A DNA stretch of 64,000 nucleotides from Clostridia bacterium. GTDB taxonomy: Bacteria; Bacillota; Clostridia; Lachnospirales; Lachnospiraceae. The notes under the pieces were generated by a model. The model saw nothing but the letters and a program-made list of their open reading frames with translations, had not been told where the DNA came from and ran no database searches. Position numbers and translations under genes: made by a program. Shown one piece after another: positions 35,895-47,801 of the stretch. Position 1 is the stretch's first letter; each line of letters starts with the position of its first letter. The DNA lies in assembly GCA_910574255.1 (NCBI GenBank), contig CAJTAK010000002.1, forward strand, positions 186,001 through 250,000. Direction: 5' to 3'.

Positions 35895-36150
35895 GAAATA
35901 CCCTGCGGGCAAGATGAATTTGTCCTACGGACAAAGAGAATGTGCCCTGGGGCATATACCTTTATGCACAAAAAACATGTGCAGGTCAGGGAAACACCCT
36001 ACTGGTATACCTTTATGCACAAAAAACATGTGCAGGTCAAGGAAACACCCTACTGGTATACCTTTATGCACAAAAAGCATGTGCAGGTCAAGGAAACACC
36101 CTACTGGTATACCTTTATGCACAAAAAGCATGTGCAGGTCAAGGAAAGGA
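35895..36150 (+). repeat. Tandem 51 bp repeat array upstream of the transposase gene
   Basis: After small hairpins at 35895-35955 (TACCCTGCGGGCA, TTTGTCCTACGGACAAA) come four units of exactly 51 bp starting at 35955, 36006, 36057 and 36108. Each has TATACCTTTATGCACAAAAA, CATGTGCAGGTC and GGAAACACCCTACTGG, with the hairpin TGCACA..TGTGCA. Same family as the array at 6951-7137. An open frame runs through it (17-residue repeat MHKKHVQVKETPYWYTF) but no initiation signal is seen. The 300 bp before it, after the LysR gene, holds nothing else clear. Confidence 0.85.
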
Positions 36151-36160
36151 GAGCACAGTA

Positions 36161-37063
36161 TTGAGTAATACGCAAACATTTTTAATGAAACCAAAGGTAG
36201 ACTTCTGCTTCAAGGAATTGATGGCGGATGCAGAGGTTCGTAAGGGATTTATATCCGCATTGTTAGACATAAGGCCGGAAGAAATTGTGTGGACAAAGCT
36301 TCTGCCTACACATTTAAGAACAGAGCATCCGGAGGATAAGCTGGGAATCCTGGATATCCGGGTTTCCATTTTAGAACAGGCAGAGGATGAGGATGGCCCC
36401 TCTGAGCAGGAAAGTCAGATGGATCTGGAGATTCAGCTTGCCCCCTTTCCCCTGTGGCCGGAACGTTCCCTATTTTATCTGGCTAAAATGTTCGCAGGAG
36501 AGATTCATAAGGGAGAAAATTATGAGGTGCTTCAAAAATGCATCCATGTAGGGATTCTGGATTTTAAGCTTTTTGAAGAAGATGAGGAATTTTACTCCCG
36601 TTTTCACCTTTGGGAGGATTACAGACGCCGGATGTATACGGATAAACTGGAAATCCACATCCTGGAGCTTCCCAAGCTTAAGGATGGAAACTATCCGGAT
36701 ACCGAGCTTTTGAATTGGGCCCGTTTTTTCAATGCGGAGCAAAAGGAGGAATTTGAGATGGCAGCGGAAGCAAGTTCACATGTAGAAAGAGCCTATGAAC
36801 GGTTAACGGATATCAGTGCGGATGAGGAAAAACGACTGGAATATGAAGCACGGGAAAAAGCCATCCGAGATCATAATTATCTAATGGATTATAATCTAAA
36901 GCGTGGCTTAAAGGAGGGCCGAGAGCAAAGCACAAAAGCTTTCATCGAAATGTGCCAGAATGATTCCCACTCAAGAGAGGAAACCGCCTCCAGGCTGATT
37001 CACTGGCTATCCCTTTCCCCAAAAGCAGCAGAGAAATATCTTGAAAAATATTGGAAGCCATGA
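36161..37063 (+). CDS. Rpn-family recombination-promoting nuclease/putative transposase (PD-(D/E)XK)
   Basis: 300 residues starting at TTG 36161, nine bases behind AAAGGAG; frames that begin further upstream only translate the repeat array. The N-terminal nuclease domain (about 10-200) shows the family text FLMKPKVDFCFKELMADAEV, KLGILDIRVSILEQ (the D of the PD motif in LDIRV) and MDLEIQLAPF (E-x-Q). The C-terminal part is helical. Proteins of this group are abundant in Lachnospiraceae and behave like mobile or recombination-stimulating nucleases; precise activity is unproven. Two C-terminal remnants of relatives lie at 17429 and 63147. Confidence 0.85.
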   Translation: MSNTQTFLMKPKVDFCFKELMADAEVRKGFISALLDIRPEEIVWTKLLPTHLRTEHPEDKLGILDIRVSILEQAEDEDGPSEQESQMDLEIQLAPFPLWPERSLFYLAKMFAGEIHKGENYEVLQKCIHVGILDFKLFEEDEEFYSRFHLWEDYRRRMYTDKLEIHILELPKLKDGNYPDTELLNWARFFNAEQKEEFEMAAEASSHVERAYERLTDISADEEKRLEYEAREKAIRDHNYLMDYNLKRGLKEGREQSTKAFIEMCQNDSHSREETASRLIHWLSLSPKAAEKYLEKYWKP

Positions 37064-37138
37064 TAACATCTGTCAAATATCCCACAGGAATAAACCAATA
37101 TTTCCTCTAAATATATGCCATTTATACCGAGCCATAAA

Positions 37139-37165
37139 GGGCCGGAACAAAATTTGTTCCGGCCC
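37139..37165. terminator. Bidirectional terminator ending the long beta-glucoside operon
   Basis: GGGCCGGAAC (37139-37148) and GTTCCGGCCC (37156-37165), perfect 10 bp stem. It lies between the convergent transposase gene and the last GH1 gene of the minus-strand operon. Confidence 0.85.
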
Positions 37166-37212
37166 CATTTTCATGCTTAATCCGCCCGTTTTCTCACAAG
37201 CCTTTTGAGATT

Positions 37213-38622
<1,410 letters not shown>

Positions 38623-38639
38623 TTATTCCTCCTAATTTT

Positions 38640-38740
38640 AGTTCCGCAGAACACAGACGGTACATCTCTACTTAGAAGAATTTCCGGCCACAAGTACATG
38701 TGTCCGTAAATTCTTCTATGCACCATCTGTATTCTGCTGT
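38640..38740 (-). repeat. Intercistronic hairpin repeat family A, copy 5
   Basis: Outer arms GCAGAACACAGACGGT (38646-38661) and ACCATCTGTATTCTGC (38722-38737): fully paired in the minus-strand RNA with two G-U pairs. Inner arms AGAAGAATTT/AAATTCTTCT; conserved loop CCGGCCACAAGTACATGTGT. The SD of the GH1 gene follows directly. Confidence 0.9.
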
Positions 38741-41461
38741 TTAAGTTGCTGCCGGGCAGCACGAAAGGGTAAAGTCACTTTCTTCTTCCACCACCACCGG
38801 CCCAAGCAGTCCGAAAGGCTCTATGGGCGTATAGTGGGACATAAATTCTTTATTTTCATTTCCAAGGGTATTCGTCACCTCAATAATCAGATCATTCCTG
38901 CCCTCCGCAAGCTGATCCGTTATCTCTATCCTGTAAGGCGGGCAAATGCACACTCCCATGCTCTCCCCGTTCAGAAAAACCTCCGCAATTTCGTAAACCT
39001 CACCCAGATTGATAAATACCCTGCTTCTCGGTTCTCTCTGCCAGGAAAAGGATTTTTCATACCGAAGGGTGCCTGTCTTATCCATAAACTCCGGCTCGCA
39101 GGATAAAGGAATCAGTTTCTCCCTCTCCCCAAGGCTTTGAAAGCCCGACGTATCCGGAACCCGTACATAGCTTCCGGCATCCCCGAAGGAAAGCTTCCAT
39201 GGACCTTGAAGCTCTGCACTTTTTTGTATCGTCCCCCTCCACGCTTCCTCTACCGGATACCCGTTCCAGGTATCTTTGGCCAAAATCACCATAGATTCAT
39301 AGGGATTCAGGCATAAGGACACCTGCGTCTTTCCCTCTTCCTGGCAGACCGAAAGGGCTTTCAACCGGTTTGAAAAGGCATCATAAGCCGCCAGTGCCTT
39401 ATGACAGGAAAGAGAAAGGGTGGTCTTAAGGCTCTTTGCCGGATTTTCGTTAAACAGCAGGAAGATTTCTCCGTCCGGCTGCACGTAATGATAAGAAATC
39501 AAATCCTCCTGATATTCTGAAGTTTCCAATGTTTTCCATCTTCCGCATGTGTCTGCAAGCTCGCTTAGAGGAACAGTCCTTGACCCCGGAAAGCCGTGAG
39601 ATTTAGCGCCCCGGAGAGTATCCAAGGAAGTCTCTCTCCTGCACATCCCCTCTGTCCAGACCGGGTTCGTCTCACAAGGTACAATTTCTTCCGGATATCC
39701 CTCTGTAAAAATCACCGGAACATGATATTCACACAGCATAAGCAGCTTCTCTGCCATTCTCTCCGGAATCTTTTTCATATAAGGCACAACCAGGCACTCA
39801 TACCGGTTCCGGTTTACCCGAAAGGCTTTTTCCTCCATATACGGACGTTCCAGATCATCCAGGGACACAATGGTTGTCTCTACCTGATTTCTGTCCAGCT
39901 CCCGAAGCACCTGTTCCACAGGCTTTGCATCCCCGGTCCATTCTCCCTCCGCCGGATAGAGCACCGCCACCCTTGCATCATGAATGCCACCCTGCAAGAG
40001 ATGGCACATTCTCTGCATATACTTCATCAGTATAGAAAAATAGCGGAACTGGGGATTGTTTCCGTGAGCATAAAAATGGGGCGCACAGTCCCAATCCGGG
40101 TACTCCTTTGGGTTAAAAGCATGAGGGACAAAATAGTTGATTCCCCGTGCAAGCAGGTGATCGGTAATCCATTTCATCCATTTAAGGCCCTCATTCCAGC
40201 CGTATGCTCCAAACGCCTCACACATGGCAATTCCATTCTTCCCCGGATCGTTATGAGCAATGGACGCCCCAAAATGGGCCAGGGCATAATGGTAAAACAC
40301 ACCGTCATTGCCGCCGGTGGCAAAGGCGTCATGATGAAATCCATACCCCGGCGCAATCTGGTTGCTGATTACATCAATTCCGGAAAAATCCTGTCCTTTC
40401 TGGGCCCGGAACAGATGTCCGGCTCCATACCCGAGACGTGCATGGGCTCCGTTATCCTCAATATGATGCCCCACATATTTCACACCATGATTTCTGCACC
40501 ATTCCCCCAGCACCTGGGTAAAATTCTCGGAATATAACCGGGAAACACAATCCATATAGGCAAAGCGAACCTGATTCATGGTACTGTCCGAAGAATCCGC
40601 AAACAAAAAAGGTAAAAATTCCTTTCCAAAGGGCAGCTTCCCGTCAAGGCCTTCGCACCAAGGCAGCACCATTTCCGCCTTTCCTACCCATTTATCCGTT
40701 CCTTTGGCATTTCCGAACCGGGGCTCATCGGAAAAGAAAGCGGTGATCGTGGTTCCGAAGAATTCTTTCAAATGCTCATAATGGGGCTCATAGACGGCTT
40801 CAATGAGAACCTCCGCAGCCTCCCTTATCAGCGGATTCAGATAATCCTTTGTAGCCTCTTCTCCCCCTGCCCGGGTTTCGAAAACAACAAACACGCTCCA
40901 GCTTCCCTCCGGAATGTCCCAGTAGAGAATGCCGTCCTTTGCCTGATCCGTCATATCCACCAGTGTATCCGGAACAACCGGATCTCTGCCCTCTGCTCCC
41001 TCTTCCGCCCGTTTTGCCCCATAGATTCCAATGATTCTATCCTTTTCTCTGCCTTTTTGCTCCCAGGGTCTTCCCTTTAAAAAACGCAGATTTAATCTGG
41101 CATATTTAAGAGGTCCCACCACGTCCAAACGCCTGCAGTCCAGATAGGTTTTCAGGTATTGGGGATACTTTTTGGCCACCAGACCGTTGGCATATCCGGT
41201 GGGAAAATGAGCGTCATCCAGAATCCACACTTCCATGCTTTCTTTCCGTGCCTTTTCCGCAATCAGCCTTACATCCTCCCACCATTTTTCGTTTCCAAAG
41301 TCCGGGTGGGGGCGTGCCTCCACGCAGAAGCCCCCGCAGCCGCATTCATGAATCTTGTCCACGTATTCAAGCAAAATTTCCGGCGTTTCCCCATGCTGCC
41401 AGAAGAAAGGCATGATGGAATTTTCCTCCTGCCCCTTAAGTACCTCTTTTAATCGTTCCAC
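38741..41461 (-). CDS. GH106-like alpha-L-rhamnosidase
   Basis: 906 residues, no signal peptide. The N-terminal barrel opens with IMPFFWQHGETPEILLEYVD and CGCGGFCVEARPHPDFG, EVWILDDAHFPTGYANG, typical of Glyco_hydro_106 proteins; YVGHHIEDNGAHARLGYGAG and AMCEAFGAYGWNEGLKWMKW follow, then a galactose-binding-like beta-sandwich at the C-terminus (INLGEVYEIAEVFLNGESMG). GH106 enzymes remove L-rhamnose from plant glycans and flavonoids; the exact linkage is not predictable. The last 10 codons (DFTLSCCPAAT) are encoded by a partial family B hairpin repeat (38743-38782), so the natural C-terminus was altered. It lies between two GH1 genes in the operon. Confidence 0.82.
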   Translation of the reverse strand: MERLKEVLKGQEENSIMPFFWQHGETPEILLEYVDKIHECGCGGFCVEARPHPDFGNEKWWEDVRLIAEKARKESMEVWILDDAHFPTGYANGLVAKKYPQYLKTYLDCRRLDVVGPLKYARLNLRFLKGRPWEQKGREKDRIIGIYGAKRAEEGAEGRDPVVPDTLVDMTDQAKDGILYWDIPEGSWSVFVVFETRAGGEEATKDYLNPLIREAAEVLIEAVYEPHYEHLKEFFGTTITAFFSDEPRFGNAKGTDKWVGKAEMVLPWCEGLDGKLPFGKEFLPFLFADSSDSTMNQVRFAYMDCVSRLYSENFTQVLGEWCRNHGVKYVGHHIEDNGAHARLGYGAGHLFRAQKGQDFSGIDVISNQIAPGYGFHHDAFATGGNDGVFYHYALAHFGASIAHNDPGKNGIAMCEAFGAYGWNEGLKWMKWITDHLLARGINYFVPHAFNPKEYPDWDCAPHFYAHGNNPQFRYFSILMKYMQRMCHLLQGGIHDARVAVLYPAEGEWTGDAKPVEQVLRELDRNQVETTIVSLDDLERPYMEEKAFRVNRNRYECLVVPYMKKIPERMAEKLLMLCEYHVPVIFTEGYPEEIVPCETNPVWTEGMCRRETSLDTLRGAKSHGFPGSRTVPLSELADTCGRWKTLETSEYQEDLISYHYVQPDGEIFLLFNENPAKSLKTTLSLSCHKALAAYDAFSNRLKALSVCQEEGKTQVSLCLNPYESMVILAKDTWNGYPVEEAWRGTIQKSAELQGPWKLSFGDAGSYVRVPDTSGFQSLGEREKLIPLSCEPEFMDKTGTLRYEKSFSWQREPRSRVFINLGEVYEIAEVFLNGESMGVCICPPYRIEITDQLAEGRNDLIIEVTNTLGNENKEFMSHYTPIEPFGLLGPVVVEEESDFTLSCCPAAT

Positions 41462-41480
41462 TTCGCACCTCCGTCCTATT

Positions 41481-41510
41481 TAAAGTTCCGTAATATCCTG
41501 CCGGTGCGCC
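41481..41510 (-). repeat. Intercistronic hairpin repeat family A, partial copy 6
   Basis: AAAGTTCCGTAATATCCTGC directly 5' of the rhamnosidase start and reaching to the stop of the preceding GH1 gene. Only one outer arm remains. Confidence 0.55.
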
Positions 41511-43140
<1,630 letters not shown>

Positions 43141-43152
43141 CTGATAAATATG

Positions 43153-44418
43153 TTAATGTAAATCTGCCCTGCGTGCCACAATCAGGGCATCCTGGCTAAA
43201 CGGATGCATCTCTATGATTGTCTTATCTTCCTTTACTTCAAAACCAACATGAGCCGCAAAACGCTCTTCCAAGTCAATTGCCCGCACATCCCAGCCAGTC
43301 AGATCCCCCTGCAGGCGAACCTTTGTATTACACGGCACATAGATAAGCAGAAGATCCGACCCACTGCCCGCTACCCGGATATCCGTAGTAGAATTCACCA
43401 GAAGCTCCTGCCTTGGCATTAGATCCTCTGCCCGAAGCTCCGCAAGCAGCATTTTCAGATAGCTATAATCCCACGCTCCCGGAAAATTAACCGCCTCCTC
43501 CCAGGATTTCGGCATATCAAAGCCCTCTCCCAGAAGACTTGCAAAGCCCTTTTTCACCTTATGCCAGCTATAGATGCCTGCCGCCCCATAGGTAATCCCT
43601 GCGGACGCTCCGGACAAAACGCTTACATAGGCCGCCCTGCGGACATCATAACGCCTCCAGCGGCCGTACATATTTCCGGAATAGCCCATTTCCTCATAGC
43701 AGGGTTCCGAATTAATCAGGGGCTTTCCCGGATACTTCTTCTGCATTTCCTCACTTAAGGAATAAGGCATAGTCAGATCCTTTGCATTGTGTCCGCTCTG
43801 GTAAAAGCACAGGTCAAGAAGCTCATACAGCTCCTCCGGAATATAAGAATATCTCCCCTTAATATGCGTAGTAAACAGACAATCCGGAGCCAGCTTCTTA
43901 AGCAGCCTCCCCACATGCACATAATATTTTACAGTTTCCTCCTCCGGAAAATCCGTGTCGCCGCTGATAATATACATAGGCTCCAGCTCCGTAAAAACAG
44001 CATGAACCTTATTAACATAATTCTCCAGGCATCCAAAGGGAAGAATCCCCTCCGGAAGCATCTTCGATGCCCAGGTCCCCGGCACATAATTACACCACAA
44101 AACCACCAACGCCAGCTCAAAGCCTTCTTTCTTAGCCTTGACGCACATCTCTTTGGCGTGTTCAAAATAAGCTTCATCCAACTGATAAGGATCTTCATTC
44201 ACAAAGGGATGAAACGCAAGATCCGTTGCCGAAGCATCCCATTGGGGCAGAATATTAATCTGAATCGTATTAAAGCCCTGCACCTTTCTTTTATACAAAT
44301 AATAATCCCATTCATCATCCGTAATATTAGTAAAAGCCGACCAGCAAGTATCCGCCAGATAAAAAAACGGCTTCCCATCTCTTACAAAAGACCTTTTATT
44401 CTCTGAAATCTGAAGCAT
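43153..44418 (-). CDS. Apiosidase-like glycoside hydrolase (PF13204/DUF4038, GH140-type), cytosolic
   Basis: 421 residues, no signal peptide, close relative of 32740-34014 (DTCWSAFTNIT, LPQWD, LWCNYVPGTWA, HIKGRYSYIPEEL, YQSGHNA all shared). Candidate catalytic residues Asp 154 in IISGDTDF and Glu 238 in LINSEPCYEEMGY. ATG 44418 is chosen: GGAGG lies 9 bases upstream, and the longer frame to 44457 only translates hairpin repeat B3. Expected to release a terminal apiose-like sugar from an imported glycoside. Lies in the LicT-controlled operon between the DUF5060 protein and a 6-phospho-beta-glucosidase. Confidence 0.85.
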   Translation of the reverse strand: MLQISENKRSFVRDGKPFFYLADTCWSAFTNITDDEWDYYLYKRKVQGFNTIQINILPQWDASATDLAFHPFVNEDPYQLDEAYFEHAKEMCVKAKKEGFELALVVLWCNYVPGTWASKMLPEGILPFGCLENYVNKVHAVFTELEPMYIISGDTDFPEEETVKYYVHVGRLLKKLAPDCLFTTHIKGRYSYIPEELYELLDLCFYQSGHNAKDLTMPYSLSEEMQKKYPGKPLINSEPCYEEMGYSGNMYGRWRRYDVRRAAYVSVLSGASAGITYGAAGIYSWHKVKKGFASLLGEGFDMPKSWEEAVNFPGAWDYSYLKMLLAELRAEDLMPRQELLVNSTTDIRVAGSGSDLLLIYVPCNTKVRLQGDLTGWDVRAIDLEERFAAHVGFEVKEDKTIIEMHPFSQDALIVARRADLH

Positions 44419-44434
44419 TTCTCCATTCCTCCTA

Positions 44435-44640
44435 TTAAAATCACTGCGTGATGGCACTAAAGGGTAAAGTCACTTCGGCACACCCATAATGAGAGAAACT
44501 TTCATTCGAAAGGGCACTCATGAAAGTTCCTCTCGTGTGCCTTTGCGACTTTACCGTCCCGCTAAAATGTTTCTGTTAAACACTTGACATTTCTTAGCTA
44601 AACTATTCAAAATCACTGCGTGATGGCACTAAAGGGCAAA
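44435..44640 (-). repeat. Intercistronic hairpin repeat family B, copy 3 plus partial copy
   Basis: AATCACTGCGTGATGGCAC, GGTAAAGTCACTTCGGCACAC pairs with GTGTGCCTTTGCGACTTTACC (18 of 21); inner hairpin GAGAGAAACTTTCAT/ATGAAAGTTCCTCTC. The opening AATCACTGCGTGATGGCACT recurs at about 44611. It fills the gap between two hydrolase genes. Confidence 0.82.
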
Positions 44641-44648
44641 AATATTTC

Positions 44649-46235
44649 TTAGCCGATCTTTTGTTTTTCTTTCACAACCAAACACCAGTCATTCAAATCC
44701 GGCTTTGCAGGAATCCTCCAGGTGCTGCCTGCAATCTCAAACTCGCAAGTTTCCCCATACGCACCCTTTCTCGGATCAAACCACCGCATCGTATACGCCC
44801 CAGGGTGAAATCCCTCTATCTCGCCGCTTTTTCTCGTTGCCTCCGGATAATAAAATACCCAGCGCTTTTTATCCCTTGTCACCGTAATCAGCGGCATTTT
44901 TTTCCCAAAGGGATCACCCACCGAATCTCGTCCCGTCTGGTAGGGGTAAAGCTCCCAAAACCTCTGTTCCTCATAAAATCTCCGCATAAATCCCATCTGC
45001 TCTCCCCCCGGCCCGTCAATGGCCTCTGTCCAGGTCACATCAAAGCGGTTAAACAAAGACATGGGATTTTCCTGTCCCTTTTCCCAGACCACGTCCCAGA
45101 TTCCCTGAGCCCCGTAGGTGTAGCCGCAGCCTCCCACCTGCATAGTCAGATAAGCAACACGCCTTACCATGGCGTCCGTACACAGGCGGGTCCCGTTTTC
45201 CTCCAGGGTAGAGCAAAACTCATAGAAAGCTTCCCCCTCCACAAAGGGCTTATTTCCATACTCCTGCAAAAACGCCTTATAATCGTCAATGCTTACCACA
45301 TAATCTCCATGACCTGCCTGGTTCAAAGTAAAATCCATCCATTCCTCATCCTGATAATAGGATGCAAAGGGCCGTTCATTGGTATAATGAGCCGTCATGG
45401 GATGATGATAGGTATTCAGGCTTTGCACATATAAGGCCACCTTTCTCCACTCATCCACATAGAAAGACTGACGGGCCTTGTCGTAGCCCCCCACCTCCCC
45501 GGCCAGTGTCCACACCATAGGCAAAGCACCGTAACGCGCCACCATATAACGGGCCAGATTCTGATAGGTCTCCACATTGTTTTCAATAGACATAAACCAG
45601 GCAAAGCCCAGCGCATTGACCATTCCCCGGTCTGCCAGATAATACATCCGCAGGTCCAGTTCCTCCTGATAAAAGCTTACATTGGGCAAGCCGGGGCTTT
45701 TCCAGTAATAGGCGTCCCCGCCTATAAAGGTATCGCTTCTAAGATTCGTCTGATAAACCGTGTAGCCCTGCTTCACCCGGCGATCAACCATGCCCTTAAA
45801 CATGCTGTCAAAAGCCGGATGATTGGATTCGTCCCATTTCTCCCGGTAGGAAAATTCCCAATGGGTATCTCCCAGCCAGAAAAAGGGGGTCCCGTCTCCA
45901 TAAGTAAAATACCGCTTATCCTCACTGATTTTCAAAAATCCGTGCCGGTAGATCTCCAAAGCCCCCGTATAAGGAACGCATTCCACCTGCCCCCTTGCTC
46001 CGTGAAAGCCCGTCTCTGCCGGGGCATTTACTACATAAGTCCATAAGCCCGTTTCCACAGGCGCAAAGCTTATCCGGTAAATATTTCCTCCGTCCCAGTA
46101 GGCTTCCCGGACAATCTTCTGCCCCGAGGGTCCCGTAAATTCCGCCCGGACAATACAGTCCAAAAACGGATTGTCAAATACCTTTTCACTCTCAAAGGTC
46201 AAAATAGTTACCCGATATCGTTCCGCCGTATACAT
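44649..46235 (-). CDS. DUF5060 plus apiosidase-like (DUF4038) hydrolase
   Basis: 528 residues. N-terminal beta domain (about 15-95, FDNPFLDCIVRAEFTGPSGQ, GLWTYVVNAP) of the DUF5060 type, then the apiosidase-like barrel (FLKISEDKRYFTYGDGTPFF, LGDTHWEFSY) to about 430, then a C-terminal beta part. The acid/base position, Asp in the two shorter paralogues, here reads WTLAGEVGGYD with Glu 247; the nucleophile candidate is Glu 335 in FVEGEAFYEF. So a different linkage or sugar is likely. ATG 46235 overlaps the stop of the esterase gene (TGATG); a GTG three bases upstream is the alternative. No signal peptide. Confidence 0.82.
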   Translation of the reverse strand: MYTAERYRVTILTFESEKVFDNPFLDCIVRAEFTGPSGQKIVREAYWDGGNIYRISFAPVETGLWTYVVNAPAETGFHGARGQVECVPYTGALEIYRHGFLKISEDKRYFTYGDGTPFFWLGDTHWEFSYREKWDESNHPAFDSMFKGMVDRRVKQGYTVYQTNLRSDTFIGGDAYYWKSPGLPNVSFYQEELDLRMYYLADRGMVNALGFAWFMSIENNVETYQNLARYMVARYGALPMVWTLAGEVGGYDKARQSFYVDEWRKVALYVQSLNTYHHPMTAHYTNERPFASYYQDEEWMDFTLNQAGHGDYVVSIDDYKAFLQEYGNKPFVEGEAFYEFCSTLEENGTRLCTDAMVRRVAYLTMQVGGCGYTYGAQGIWDVVWEKGQENPMSLFNRFDVTWTEAIDGPGGEQMGFMRRFYEEQRFWELYPYQTGRDSVGDPFGKKMPLITVTRDKKRWVFYYPEATRKSGEIEGFHPGAYTMRWFDPRKGAYGETCEFEIAGSTWRIPAKPDLNDWCLVVKEKQKIG

Positions 46236-47707
46236 CACAAAAGCCCCCTTTTCTTCGCAAGAGCAACCGCCATCCGAACCAGCGCTTCCCCATCTTCTCT
46301 ACACAGAAAACCCTTGGATATCTGCTCTTTGGTATCCTCCCTGCATAGCCTTTCATAATTTTCCAGGCTTCCGTATAATTCCTTTAAAAAAGAGGGCGAA
46401 AATGCTTCCTGATACCCAAACAAGGGATCTTCCGCAGCTTCCGGATCAAGAAAGCTCTGCCCAGGCTCTATGGCGCTTGCGGCATGGTAGCGTCCGGTGG
46501 GATAATTTAAGAGACATGTGCGCAGACCGCCCCTTGTATTTCCAAACACATCCTTTCGGTTCTTTCCAAACTCATCAACGGGAATGCGTTCACAGGAATT
46601 GGGCCCTGCCCCCTCTCTCACCCACCGGAACAGATTCCGGAAAGCTCCGGCAAATAAAAACTGAGACGGATAATCATTCCCCTCTTCATGCTTTCCCACA
46701 TAAGCAGGCAGATGGTCAATGCGTTTCAAATCCTCGTCATTCCCATAATAATTCACATAGCTAAACATGGTATCATGGCTGGCCCCCGTAACCTCATACT
46801 CCCGATAAAGAAAATGGGGATAATCGCTGTCCCCTCGCTTTGTCCGAAAAGCGTCCCACTGACCGTTTTCACTCTCTGTCTGTACGGAGATATAAGGCTC
46901 TTCCACATGCTCAATCCGCTTCAAGCGGAAATCATAGTCCATAACCGCCTCATACTGATTCACGGGAACGATCAGATTCCGCACGCCGCCCCCAGCCAGA
47001 TAACCGTCAAATACTCTTTTGTCTCTTTTCACCTCATCCCGGTAGGCAAAGCTGTTCACATAGCGGAAGAGATAGCAGGCGGACTGGGACCAGCCGGTTA
47101 AGTAAATATAGCGGTGGTCAAAAGAACGGATGGGATTTTCCTCCCCCTCCCCCCGCAGCATCCAGGCCAGATCCGTCAGCATATCCCAGAACAAGCCCGT
47201 CTCATAGTGAATATCAAGGTCCGGCAATAGTCCTTTCTTTCTGGTTTCTTCCATGGTAAAGGGAAAGGGCTCATCCCCTCTGGGATTGGGCCAGGAGAGA
47301 CAGCCGTACCGTTCTCTGTCAAATTCCACCATTTTCGCAATGGTGTTCGGCTTGCTTGTAATGCCTACATAGATATCTCCGTCCCTCATAAACTTTTCAT
47401 AGCCTAAGATCCACATGCGTTCAATTTCCATAAAGGAAGTAGGATTGATAATCTCCACAACAACATTGCCGCTGGCTTTCCCCGGTTCCTTTGGGGTTCT
47501 GATAATCAGCCGGTTCCGATAGGACACGTCCTGATGCTTCACCTCAACCGCTCCCGCATTTCCAACACTCTGGTATACATTGGCAGTTCCGTCCATATAA
47601 TATTCCTTTTCCTCATATCCGTATTGTTCAAAGTCCAGATAGCGTGGGGCACTAGTAAAAGGATAACTTGAAGCACTCACCGGTATTTCCTGTATTCTTT
47701 TTATCAT
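46235..47707 (-). CDS. Alpha/beta-hydrolase domain protein (Abhydrolase_10-like), probable esterase
   Basis: 490 residues, cytosolic. The nucleophile elbow is LTGWSQSACYLFRYVNS (Ser in GWSQS, about residue 205). GNVVVEIINPTSFMEIERMW and GDIYVGITSKPNTI near the N-terminus and GGGVRNLIVPVNQYEAVMDY are blocks of the PF20091 group, whose members are little studied. It sits in an operon with a beta-glucoside PTS, rhamnosidase and apiosidase-like enzymes, so removal of acyl groups (for example malonyl, acetyl or phenolic esters found on plant glycosides) before glycoside cleavage is a reasonable role, by inference. A hairpin behind the PTS gene may lower its expression. Confidence 0.75.
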   Translation of the reverse strand: MIKRIQEIPVSASSYPFTSAPRYLDFEQYGYEEKEYYMDGTANVYQSVGNAGAVEVKHQDVSYRNRLIIRTPKEPGKASGNVVVEIINPTSFMEIERMWILGYEKFMRDGDIYVGITSKPNTIAKMVEFDRERYGCLSWPNPRGDEPFPFTMEETRKKGLLPDLDIHYETGLFWDMLTDLAWMLRGEGEENPIRSFDHRYIYLTGWSQSACYLFRYVNSFAYRDEVKRDKRVFDGYLAGGGVRNLIVPVNQYEAVMDYDFRLKRIEHVEEPYISVQTESENGQWDAFRTKRGDSDYPHFLYREYEVTGASHDTMFSYVNYYGNDEDLKRIDHLPAYVGKHEEGNDYPSQFLFAGAFRNLFRWVREGAGPNSCERIPVDEFGKNRKDVFGNTRGGLRTCLLNYPTGRYHAASAIEPGQSFLDPEAAEDPLFGYQEAFSPSFLKELYGSLENYERLCREDTKEQISKGFLCREDGEALVRMAVALAKKRGLL

Positions 47708-47760
47708 AAATGGAATCCTCCCCTCTGACCCTAATCCTATATAAACATTATAGAAAAGCA

Positions 47761-47787
47761 GGGGGTGTCACAGAATAAGACACCCCC
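47761..47787 (-). terminator. Stem-loop between PTS IIBC and esterase genes
   Basis: GGGGGTGTC (47761-47769) pairs with GACACCCCC (47779-47787). On the minus strand TGCTTTTCTATAATG follows, a weak T-run, so read-through into the hydrolase genes is likely. Together with TATAATG after it a secondary promoter cannot be excluded. Confidence 0.65.
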
Positions 47788-47801
47788 CTTTTTTAGTTAT
47801 G

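Noticed and set aside
44418-44457. N-terminal extension of the apiosidase-like protein
   Set aside because: It translates hairpin repeat B3 and lies upstream of a good GGAGG site for the shorter start.
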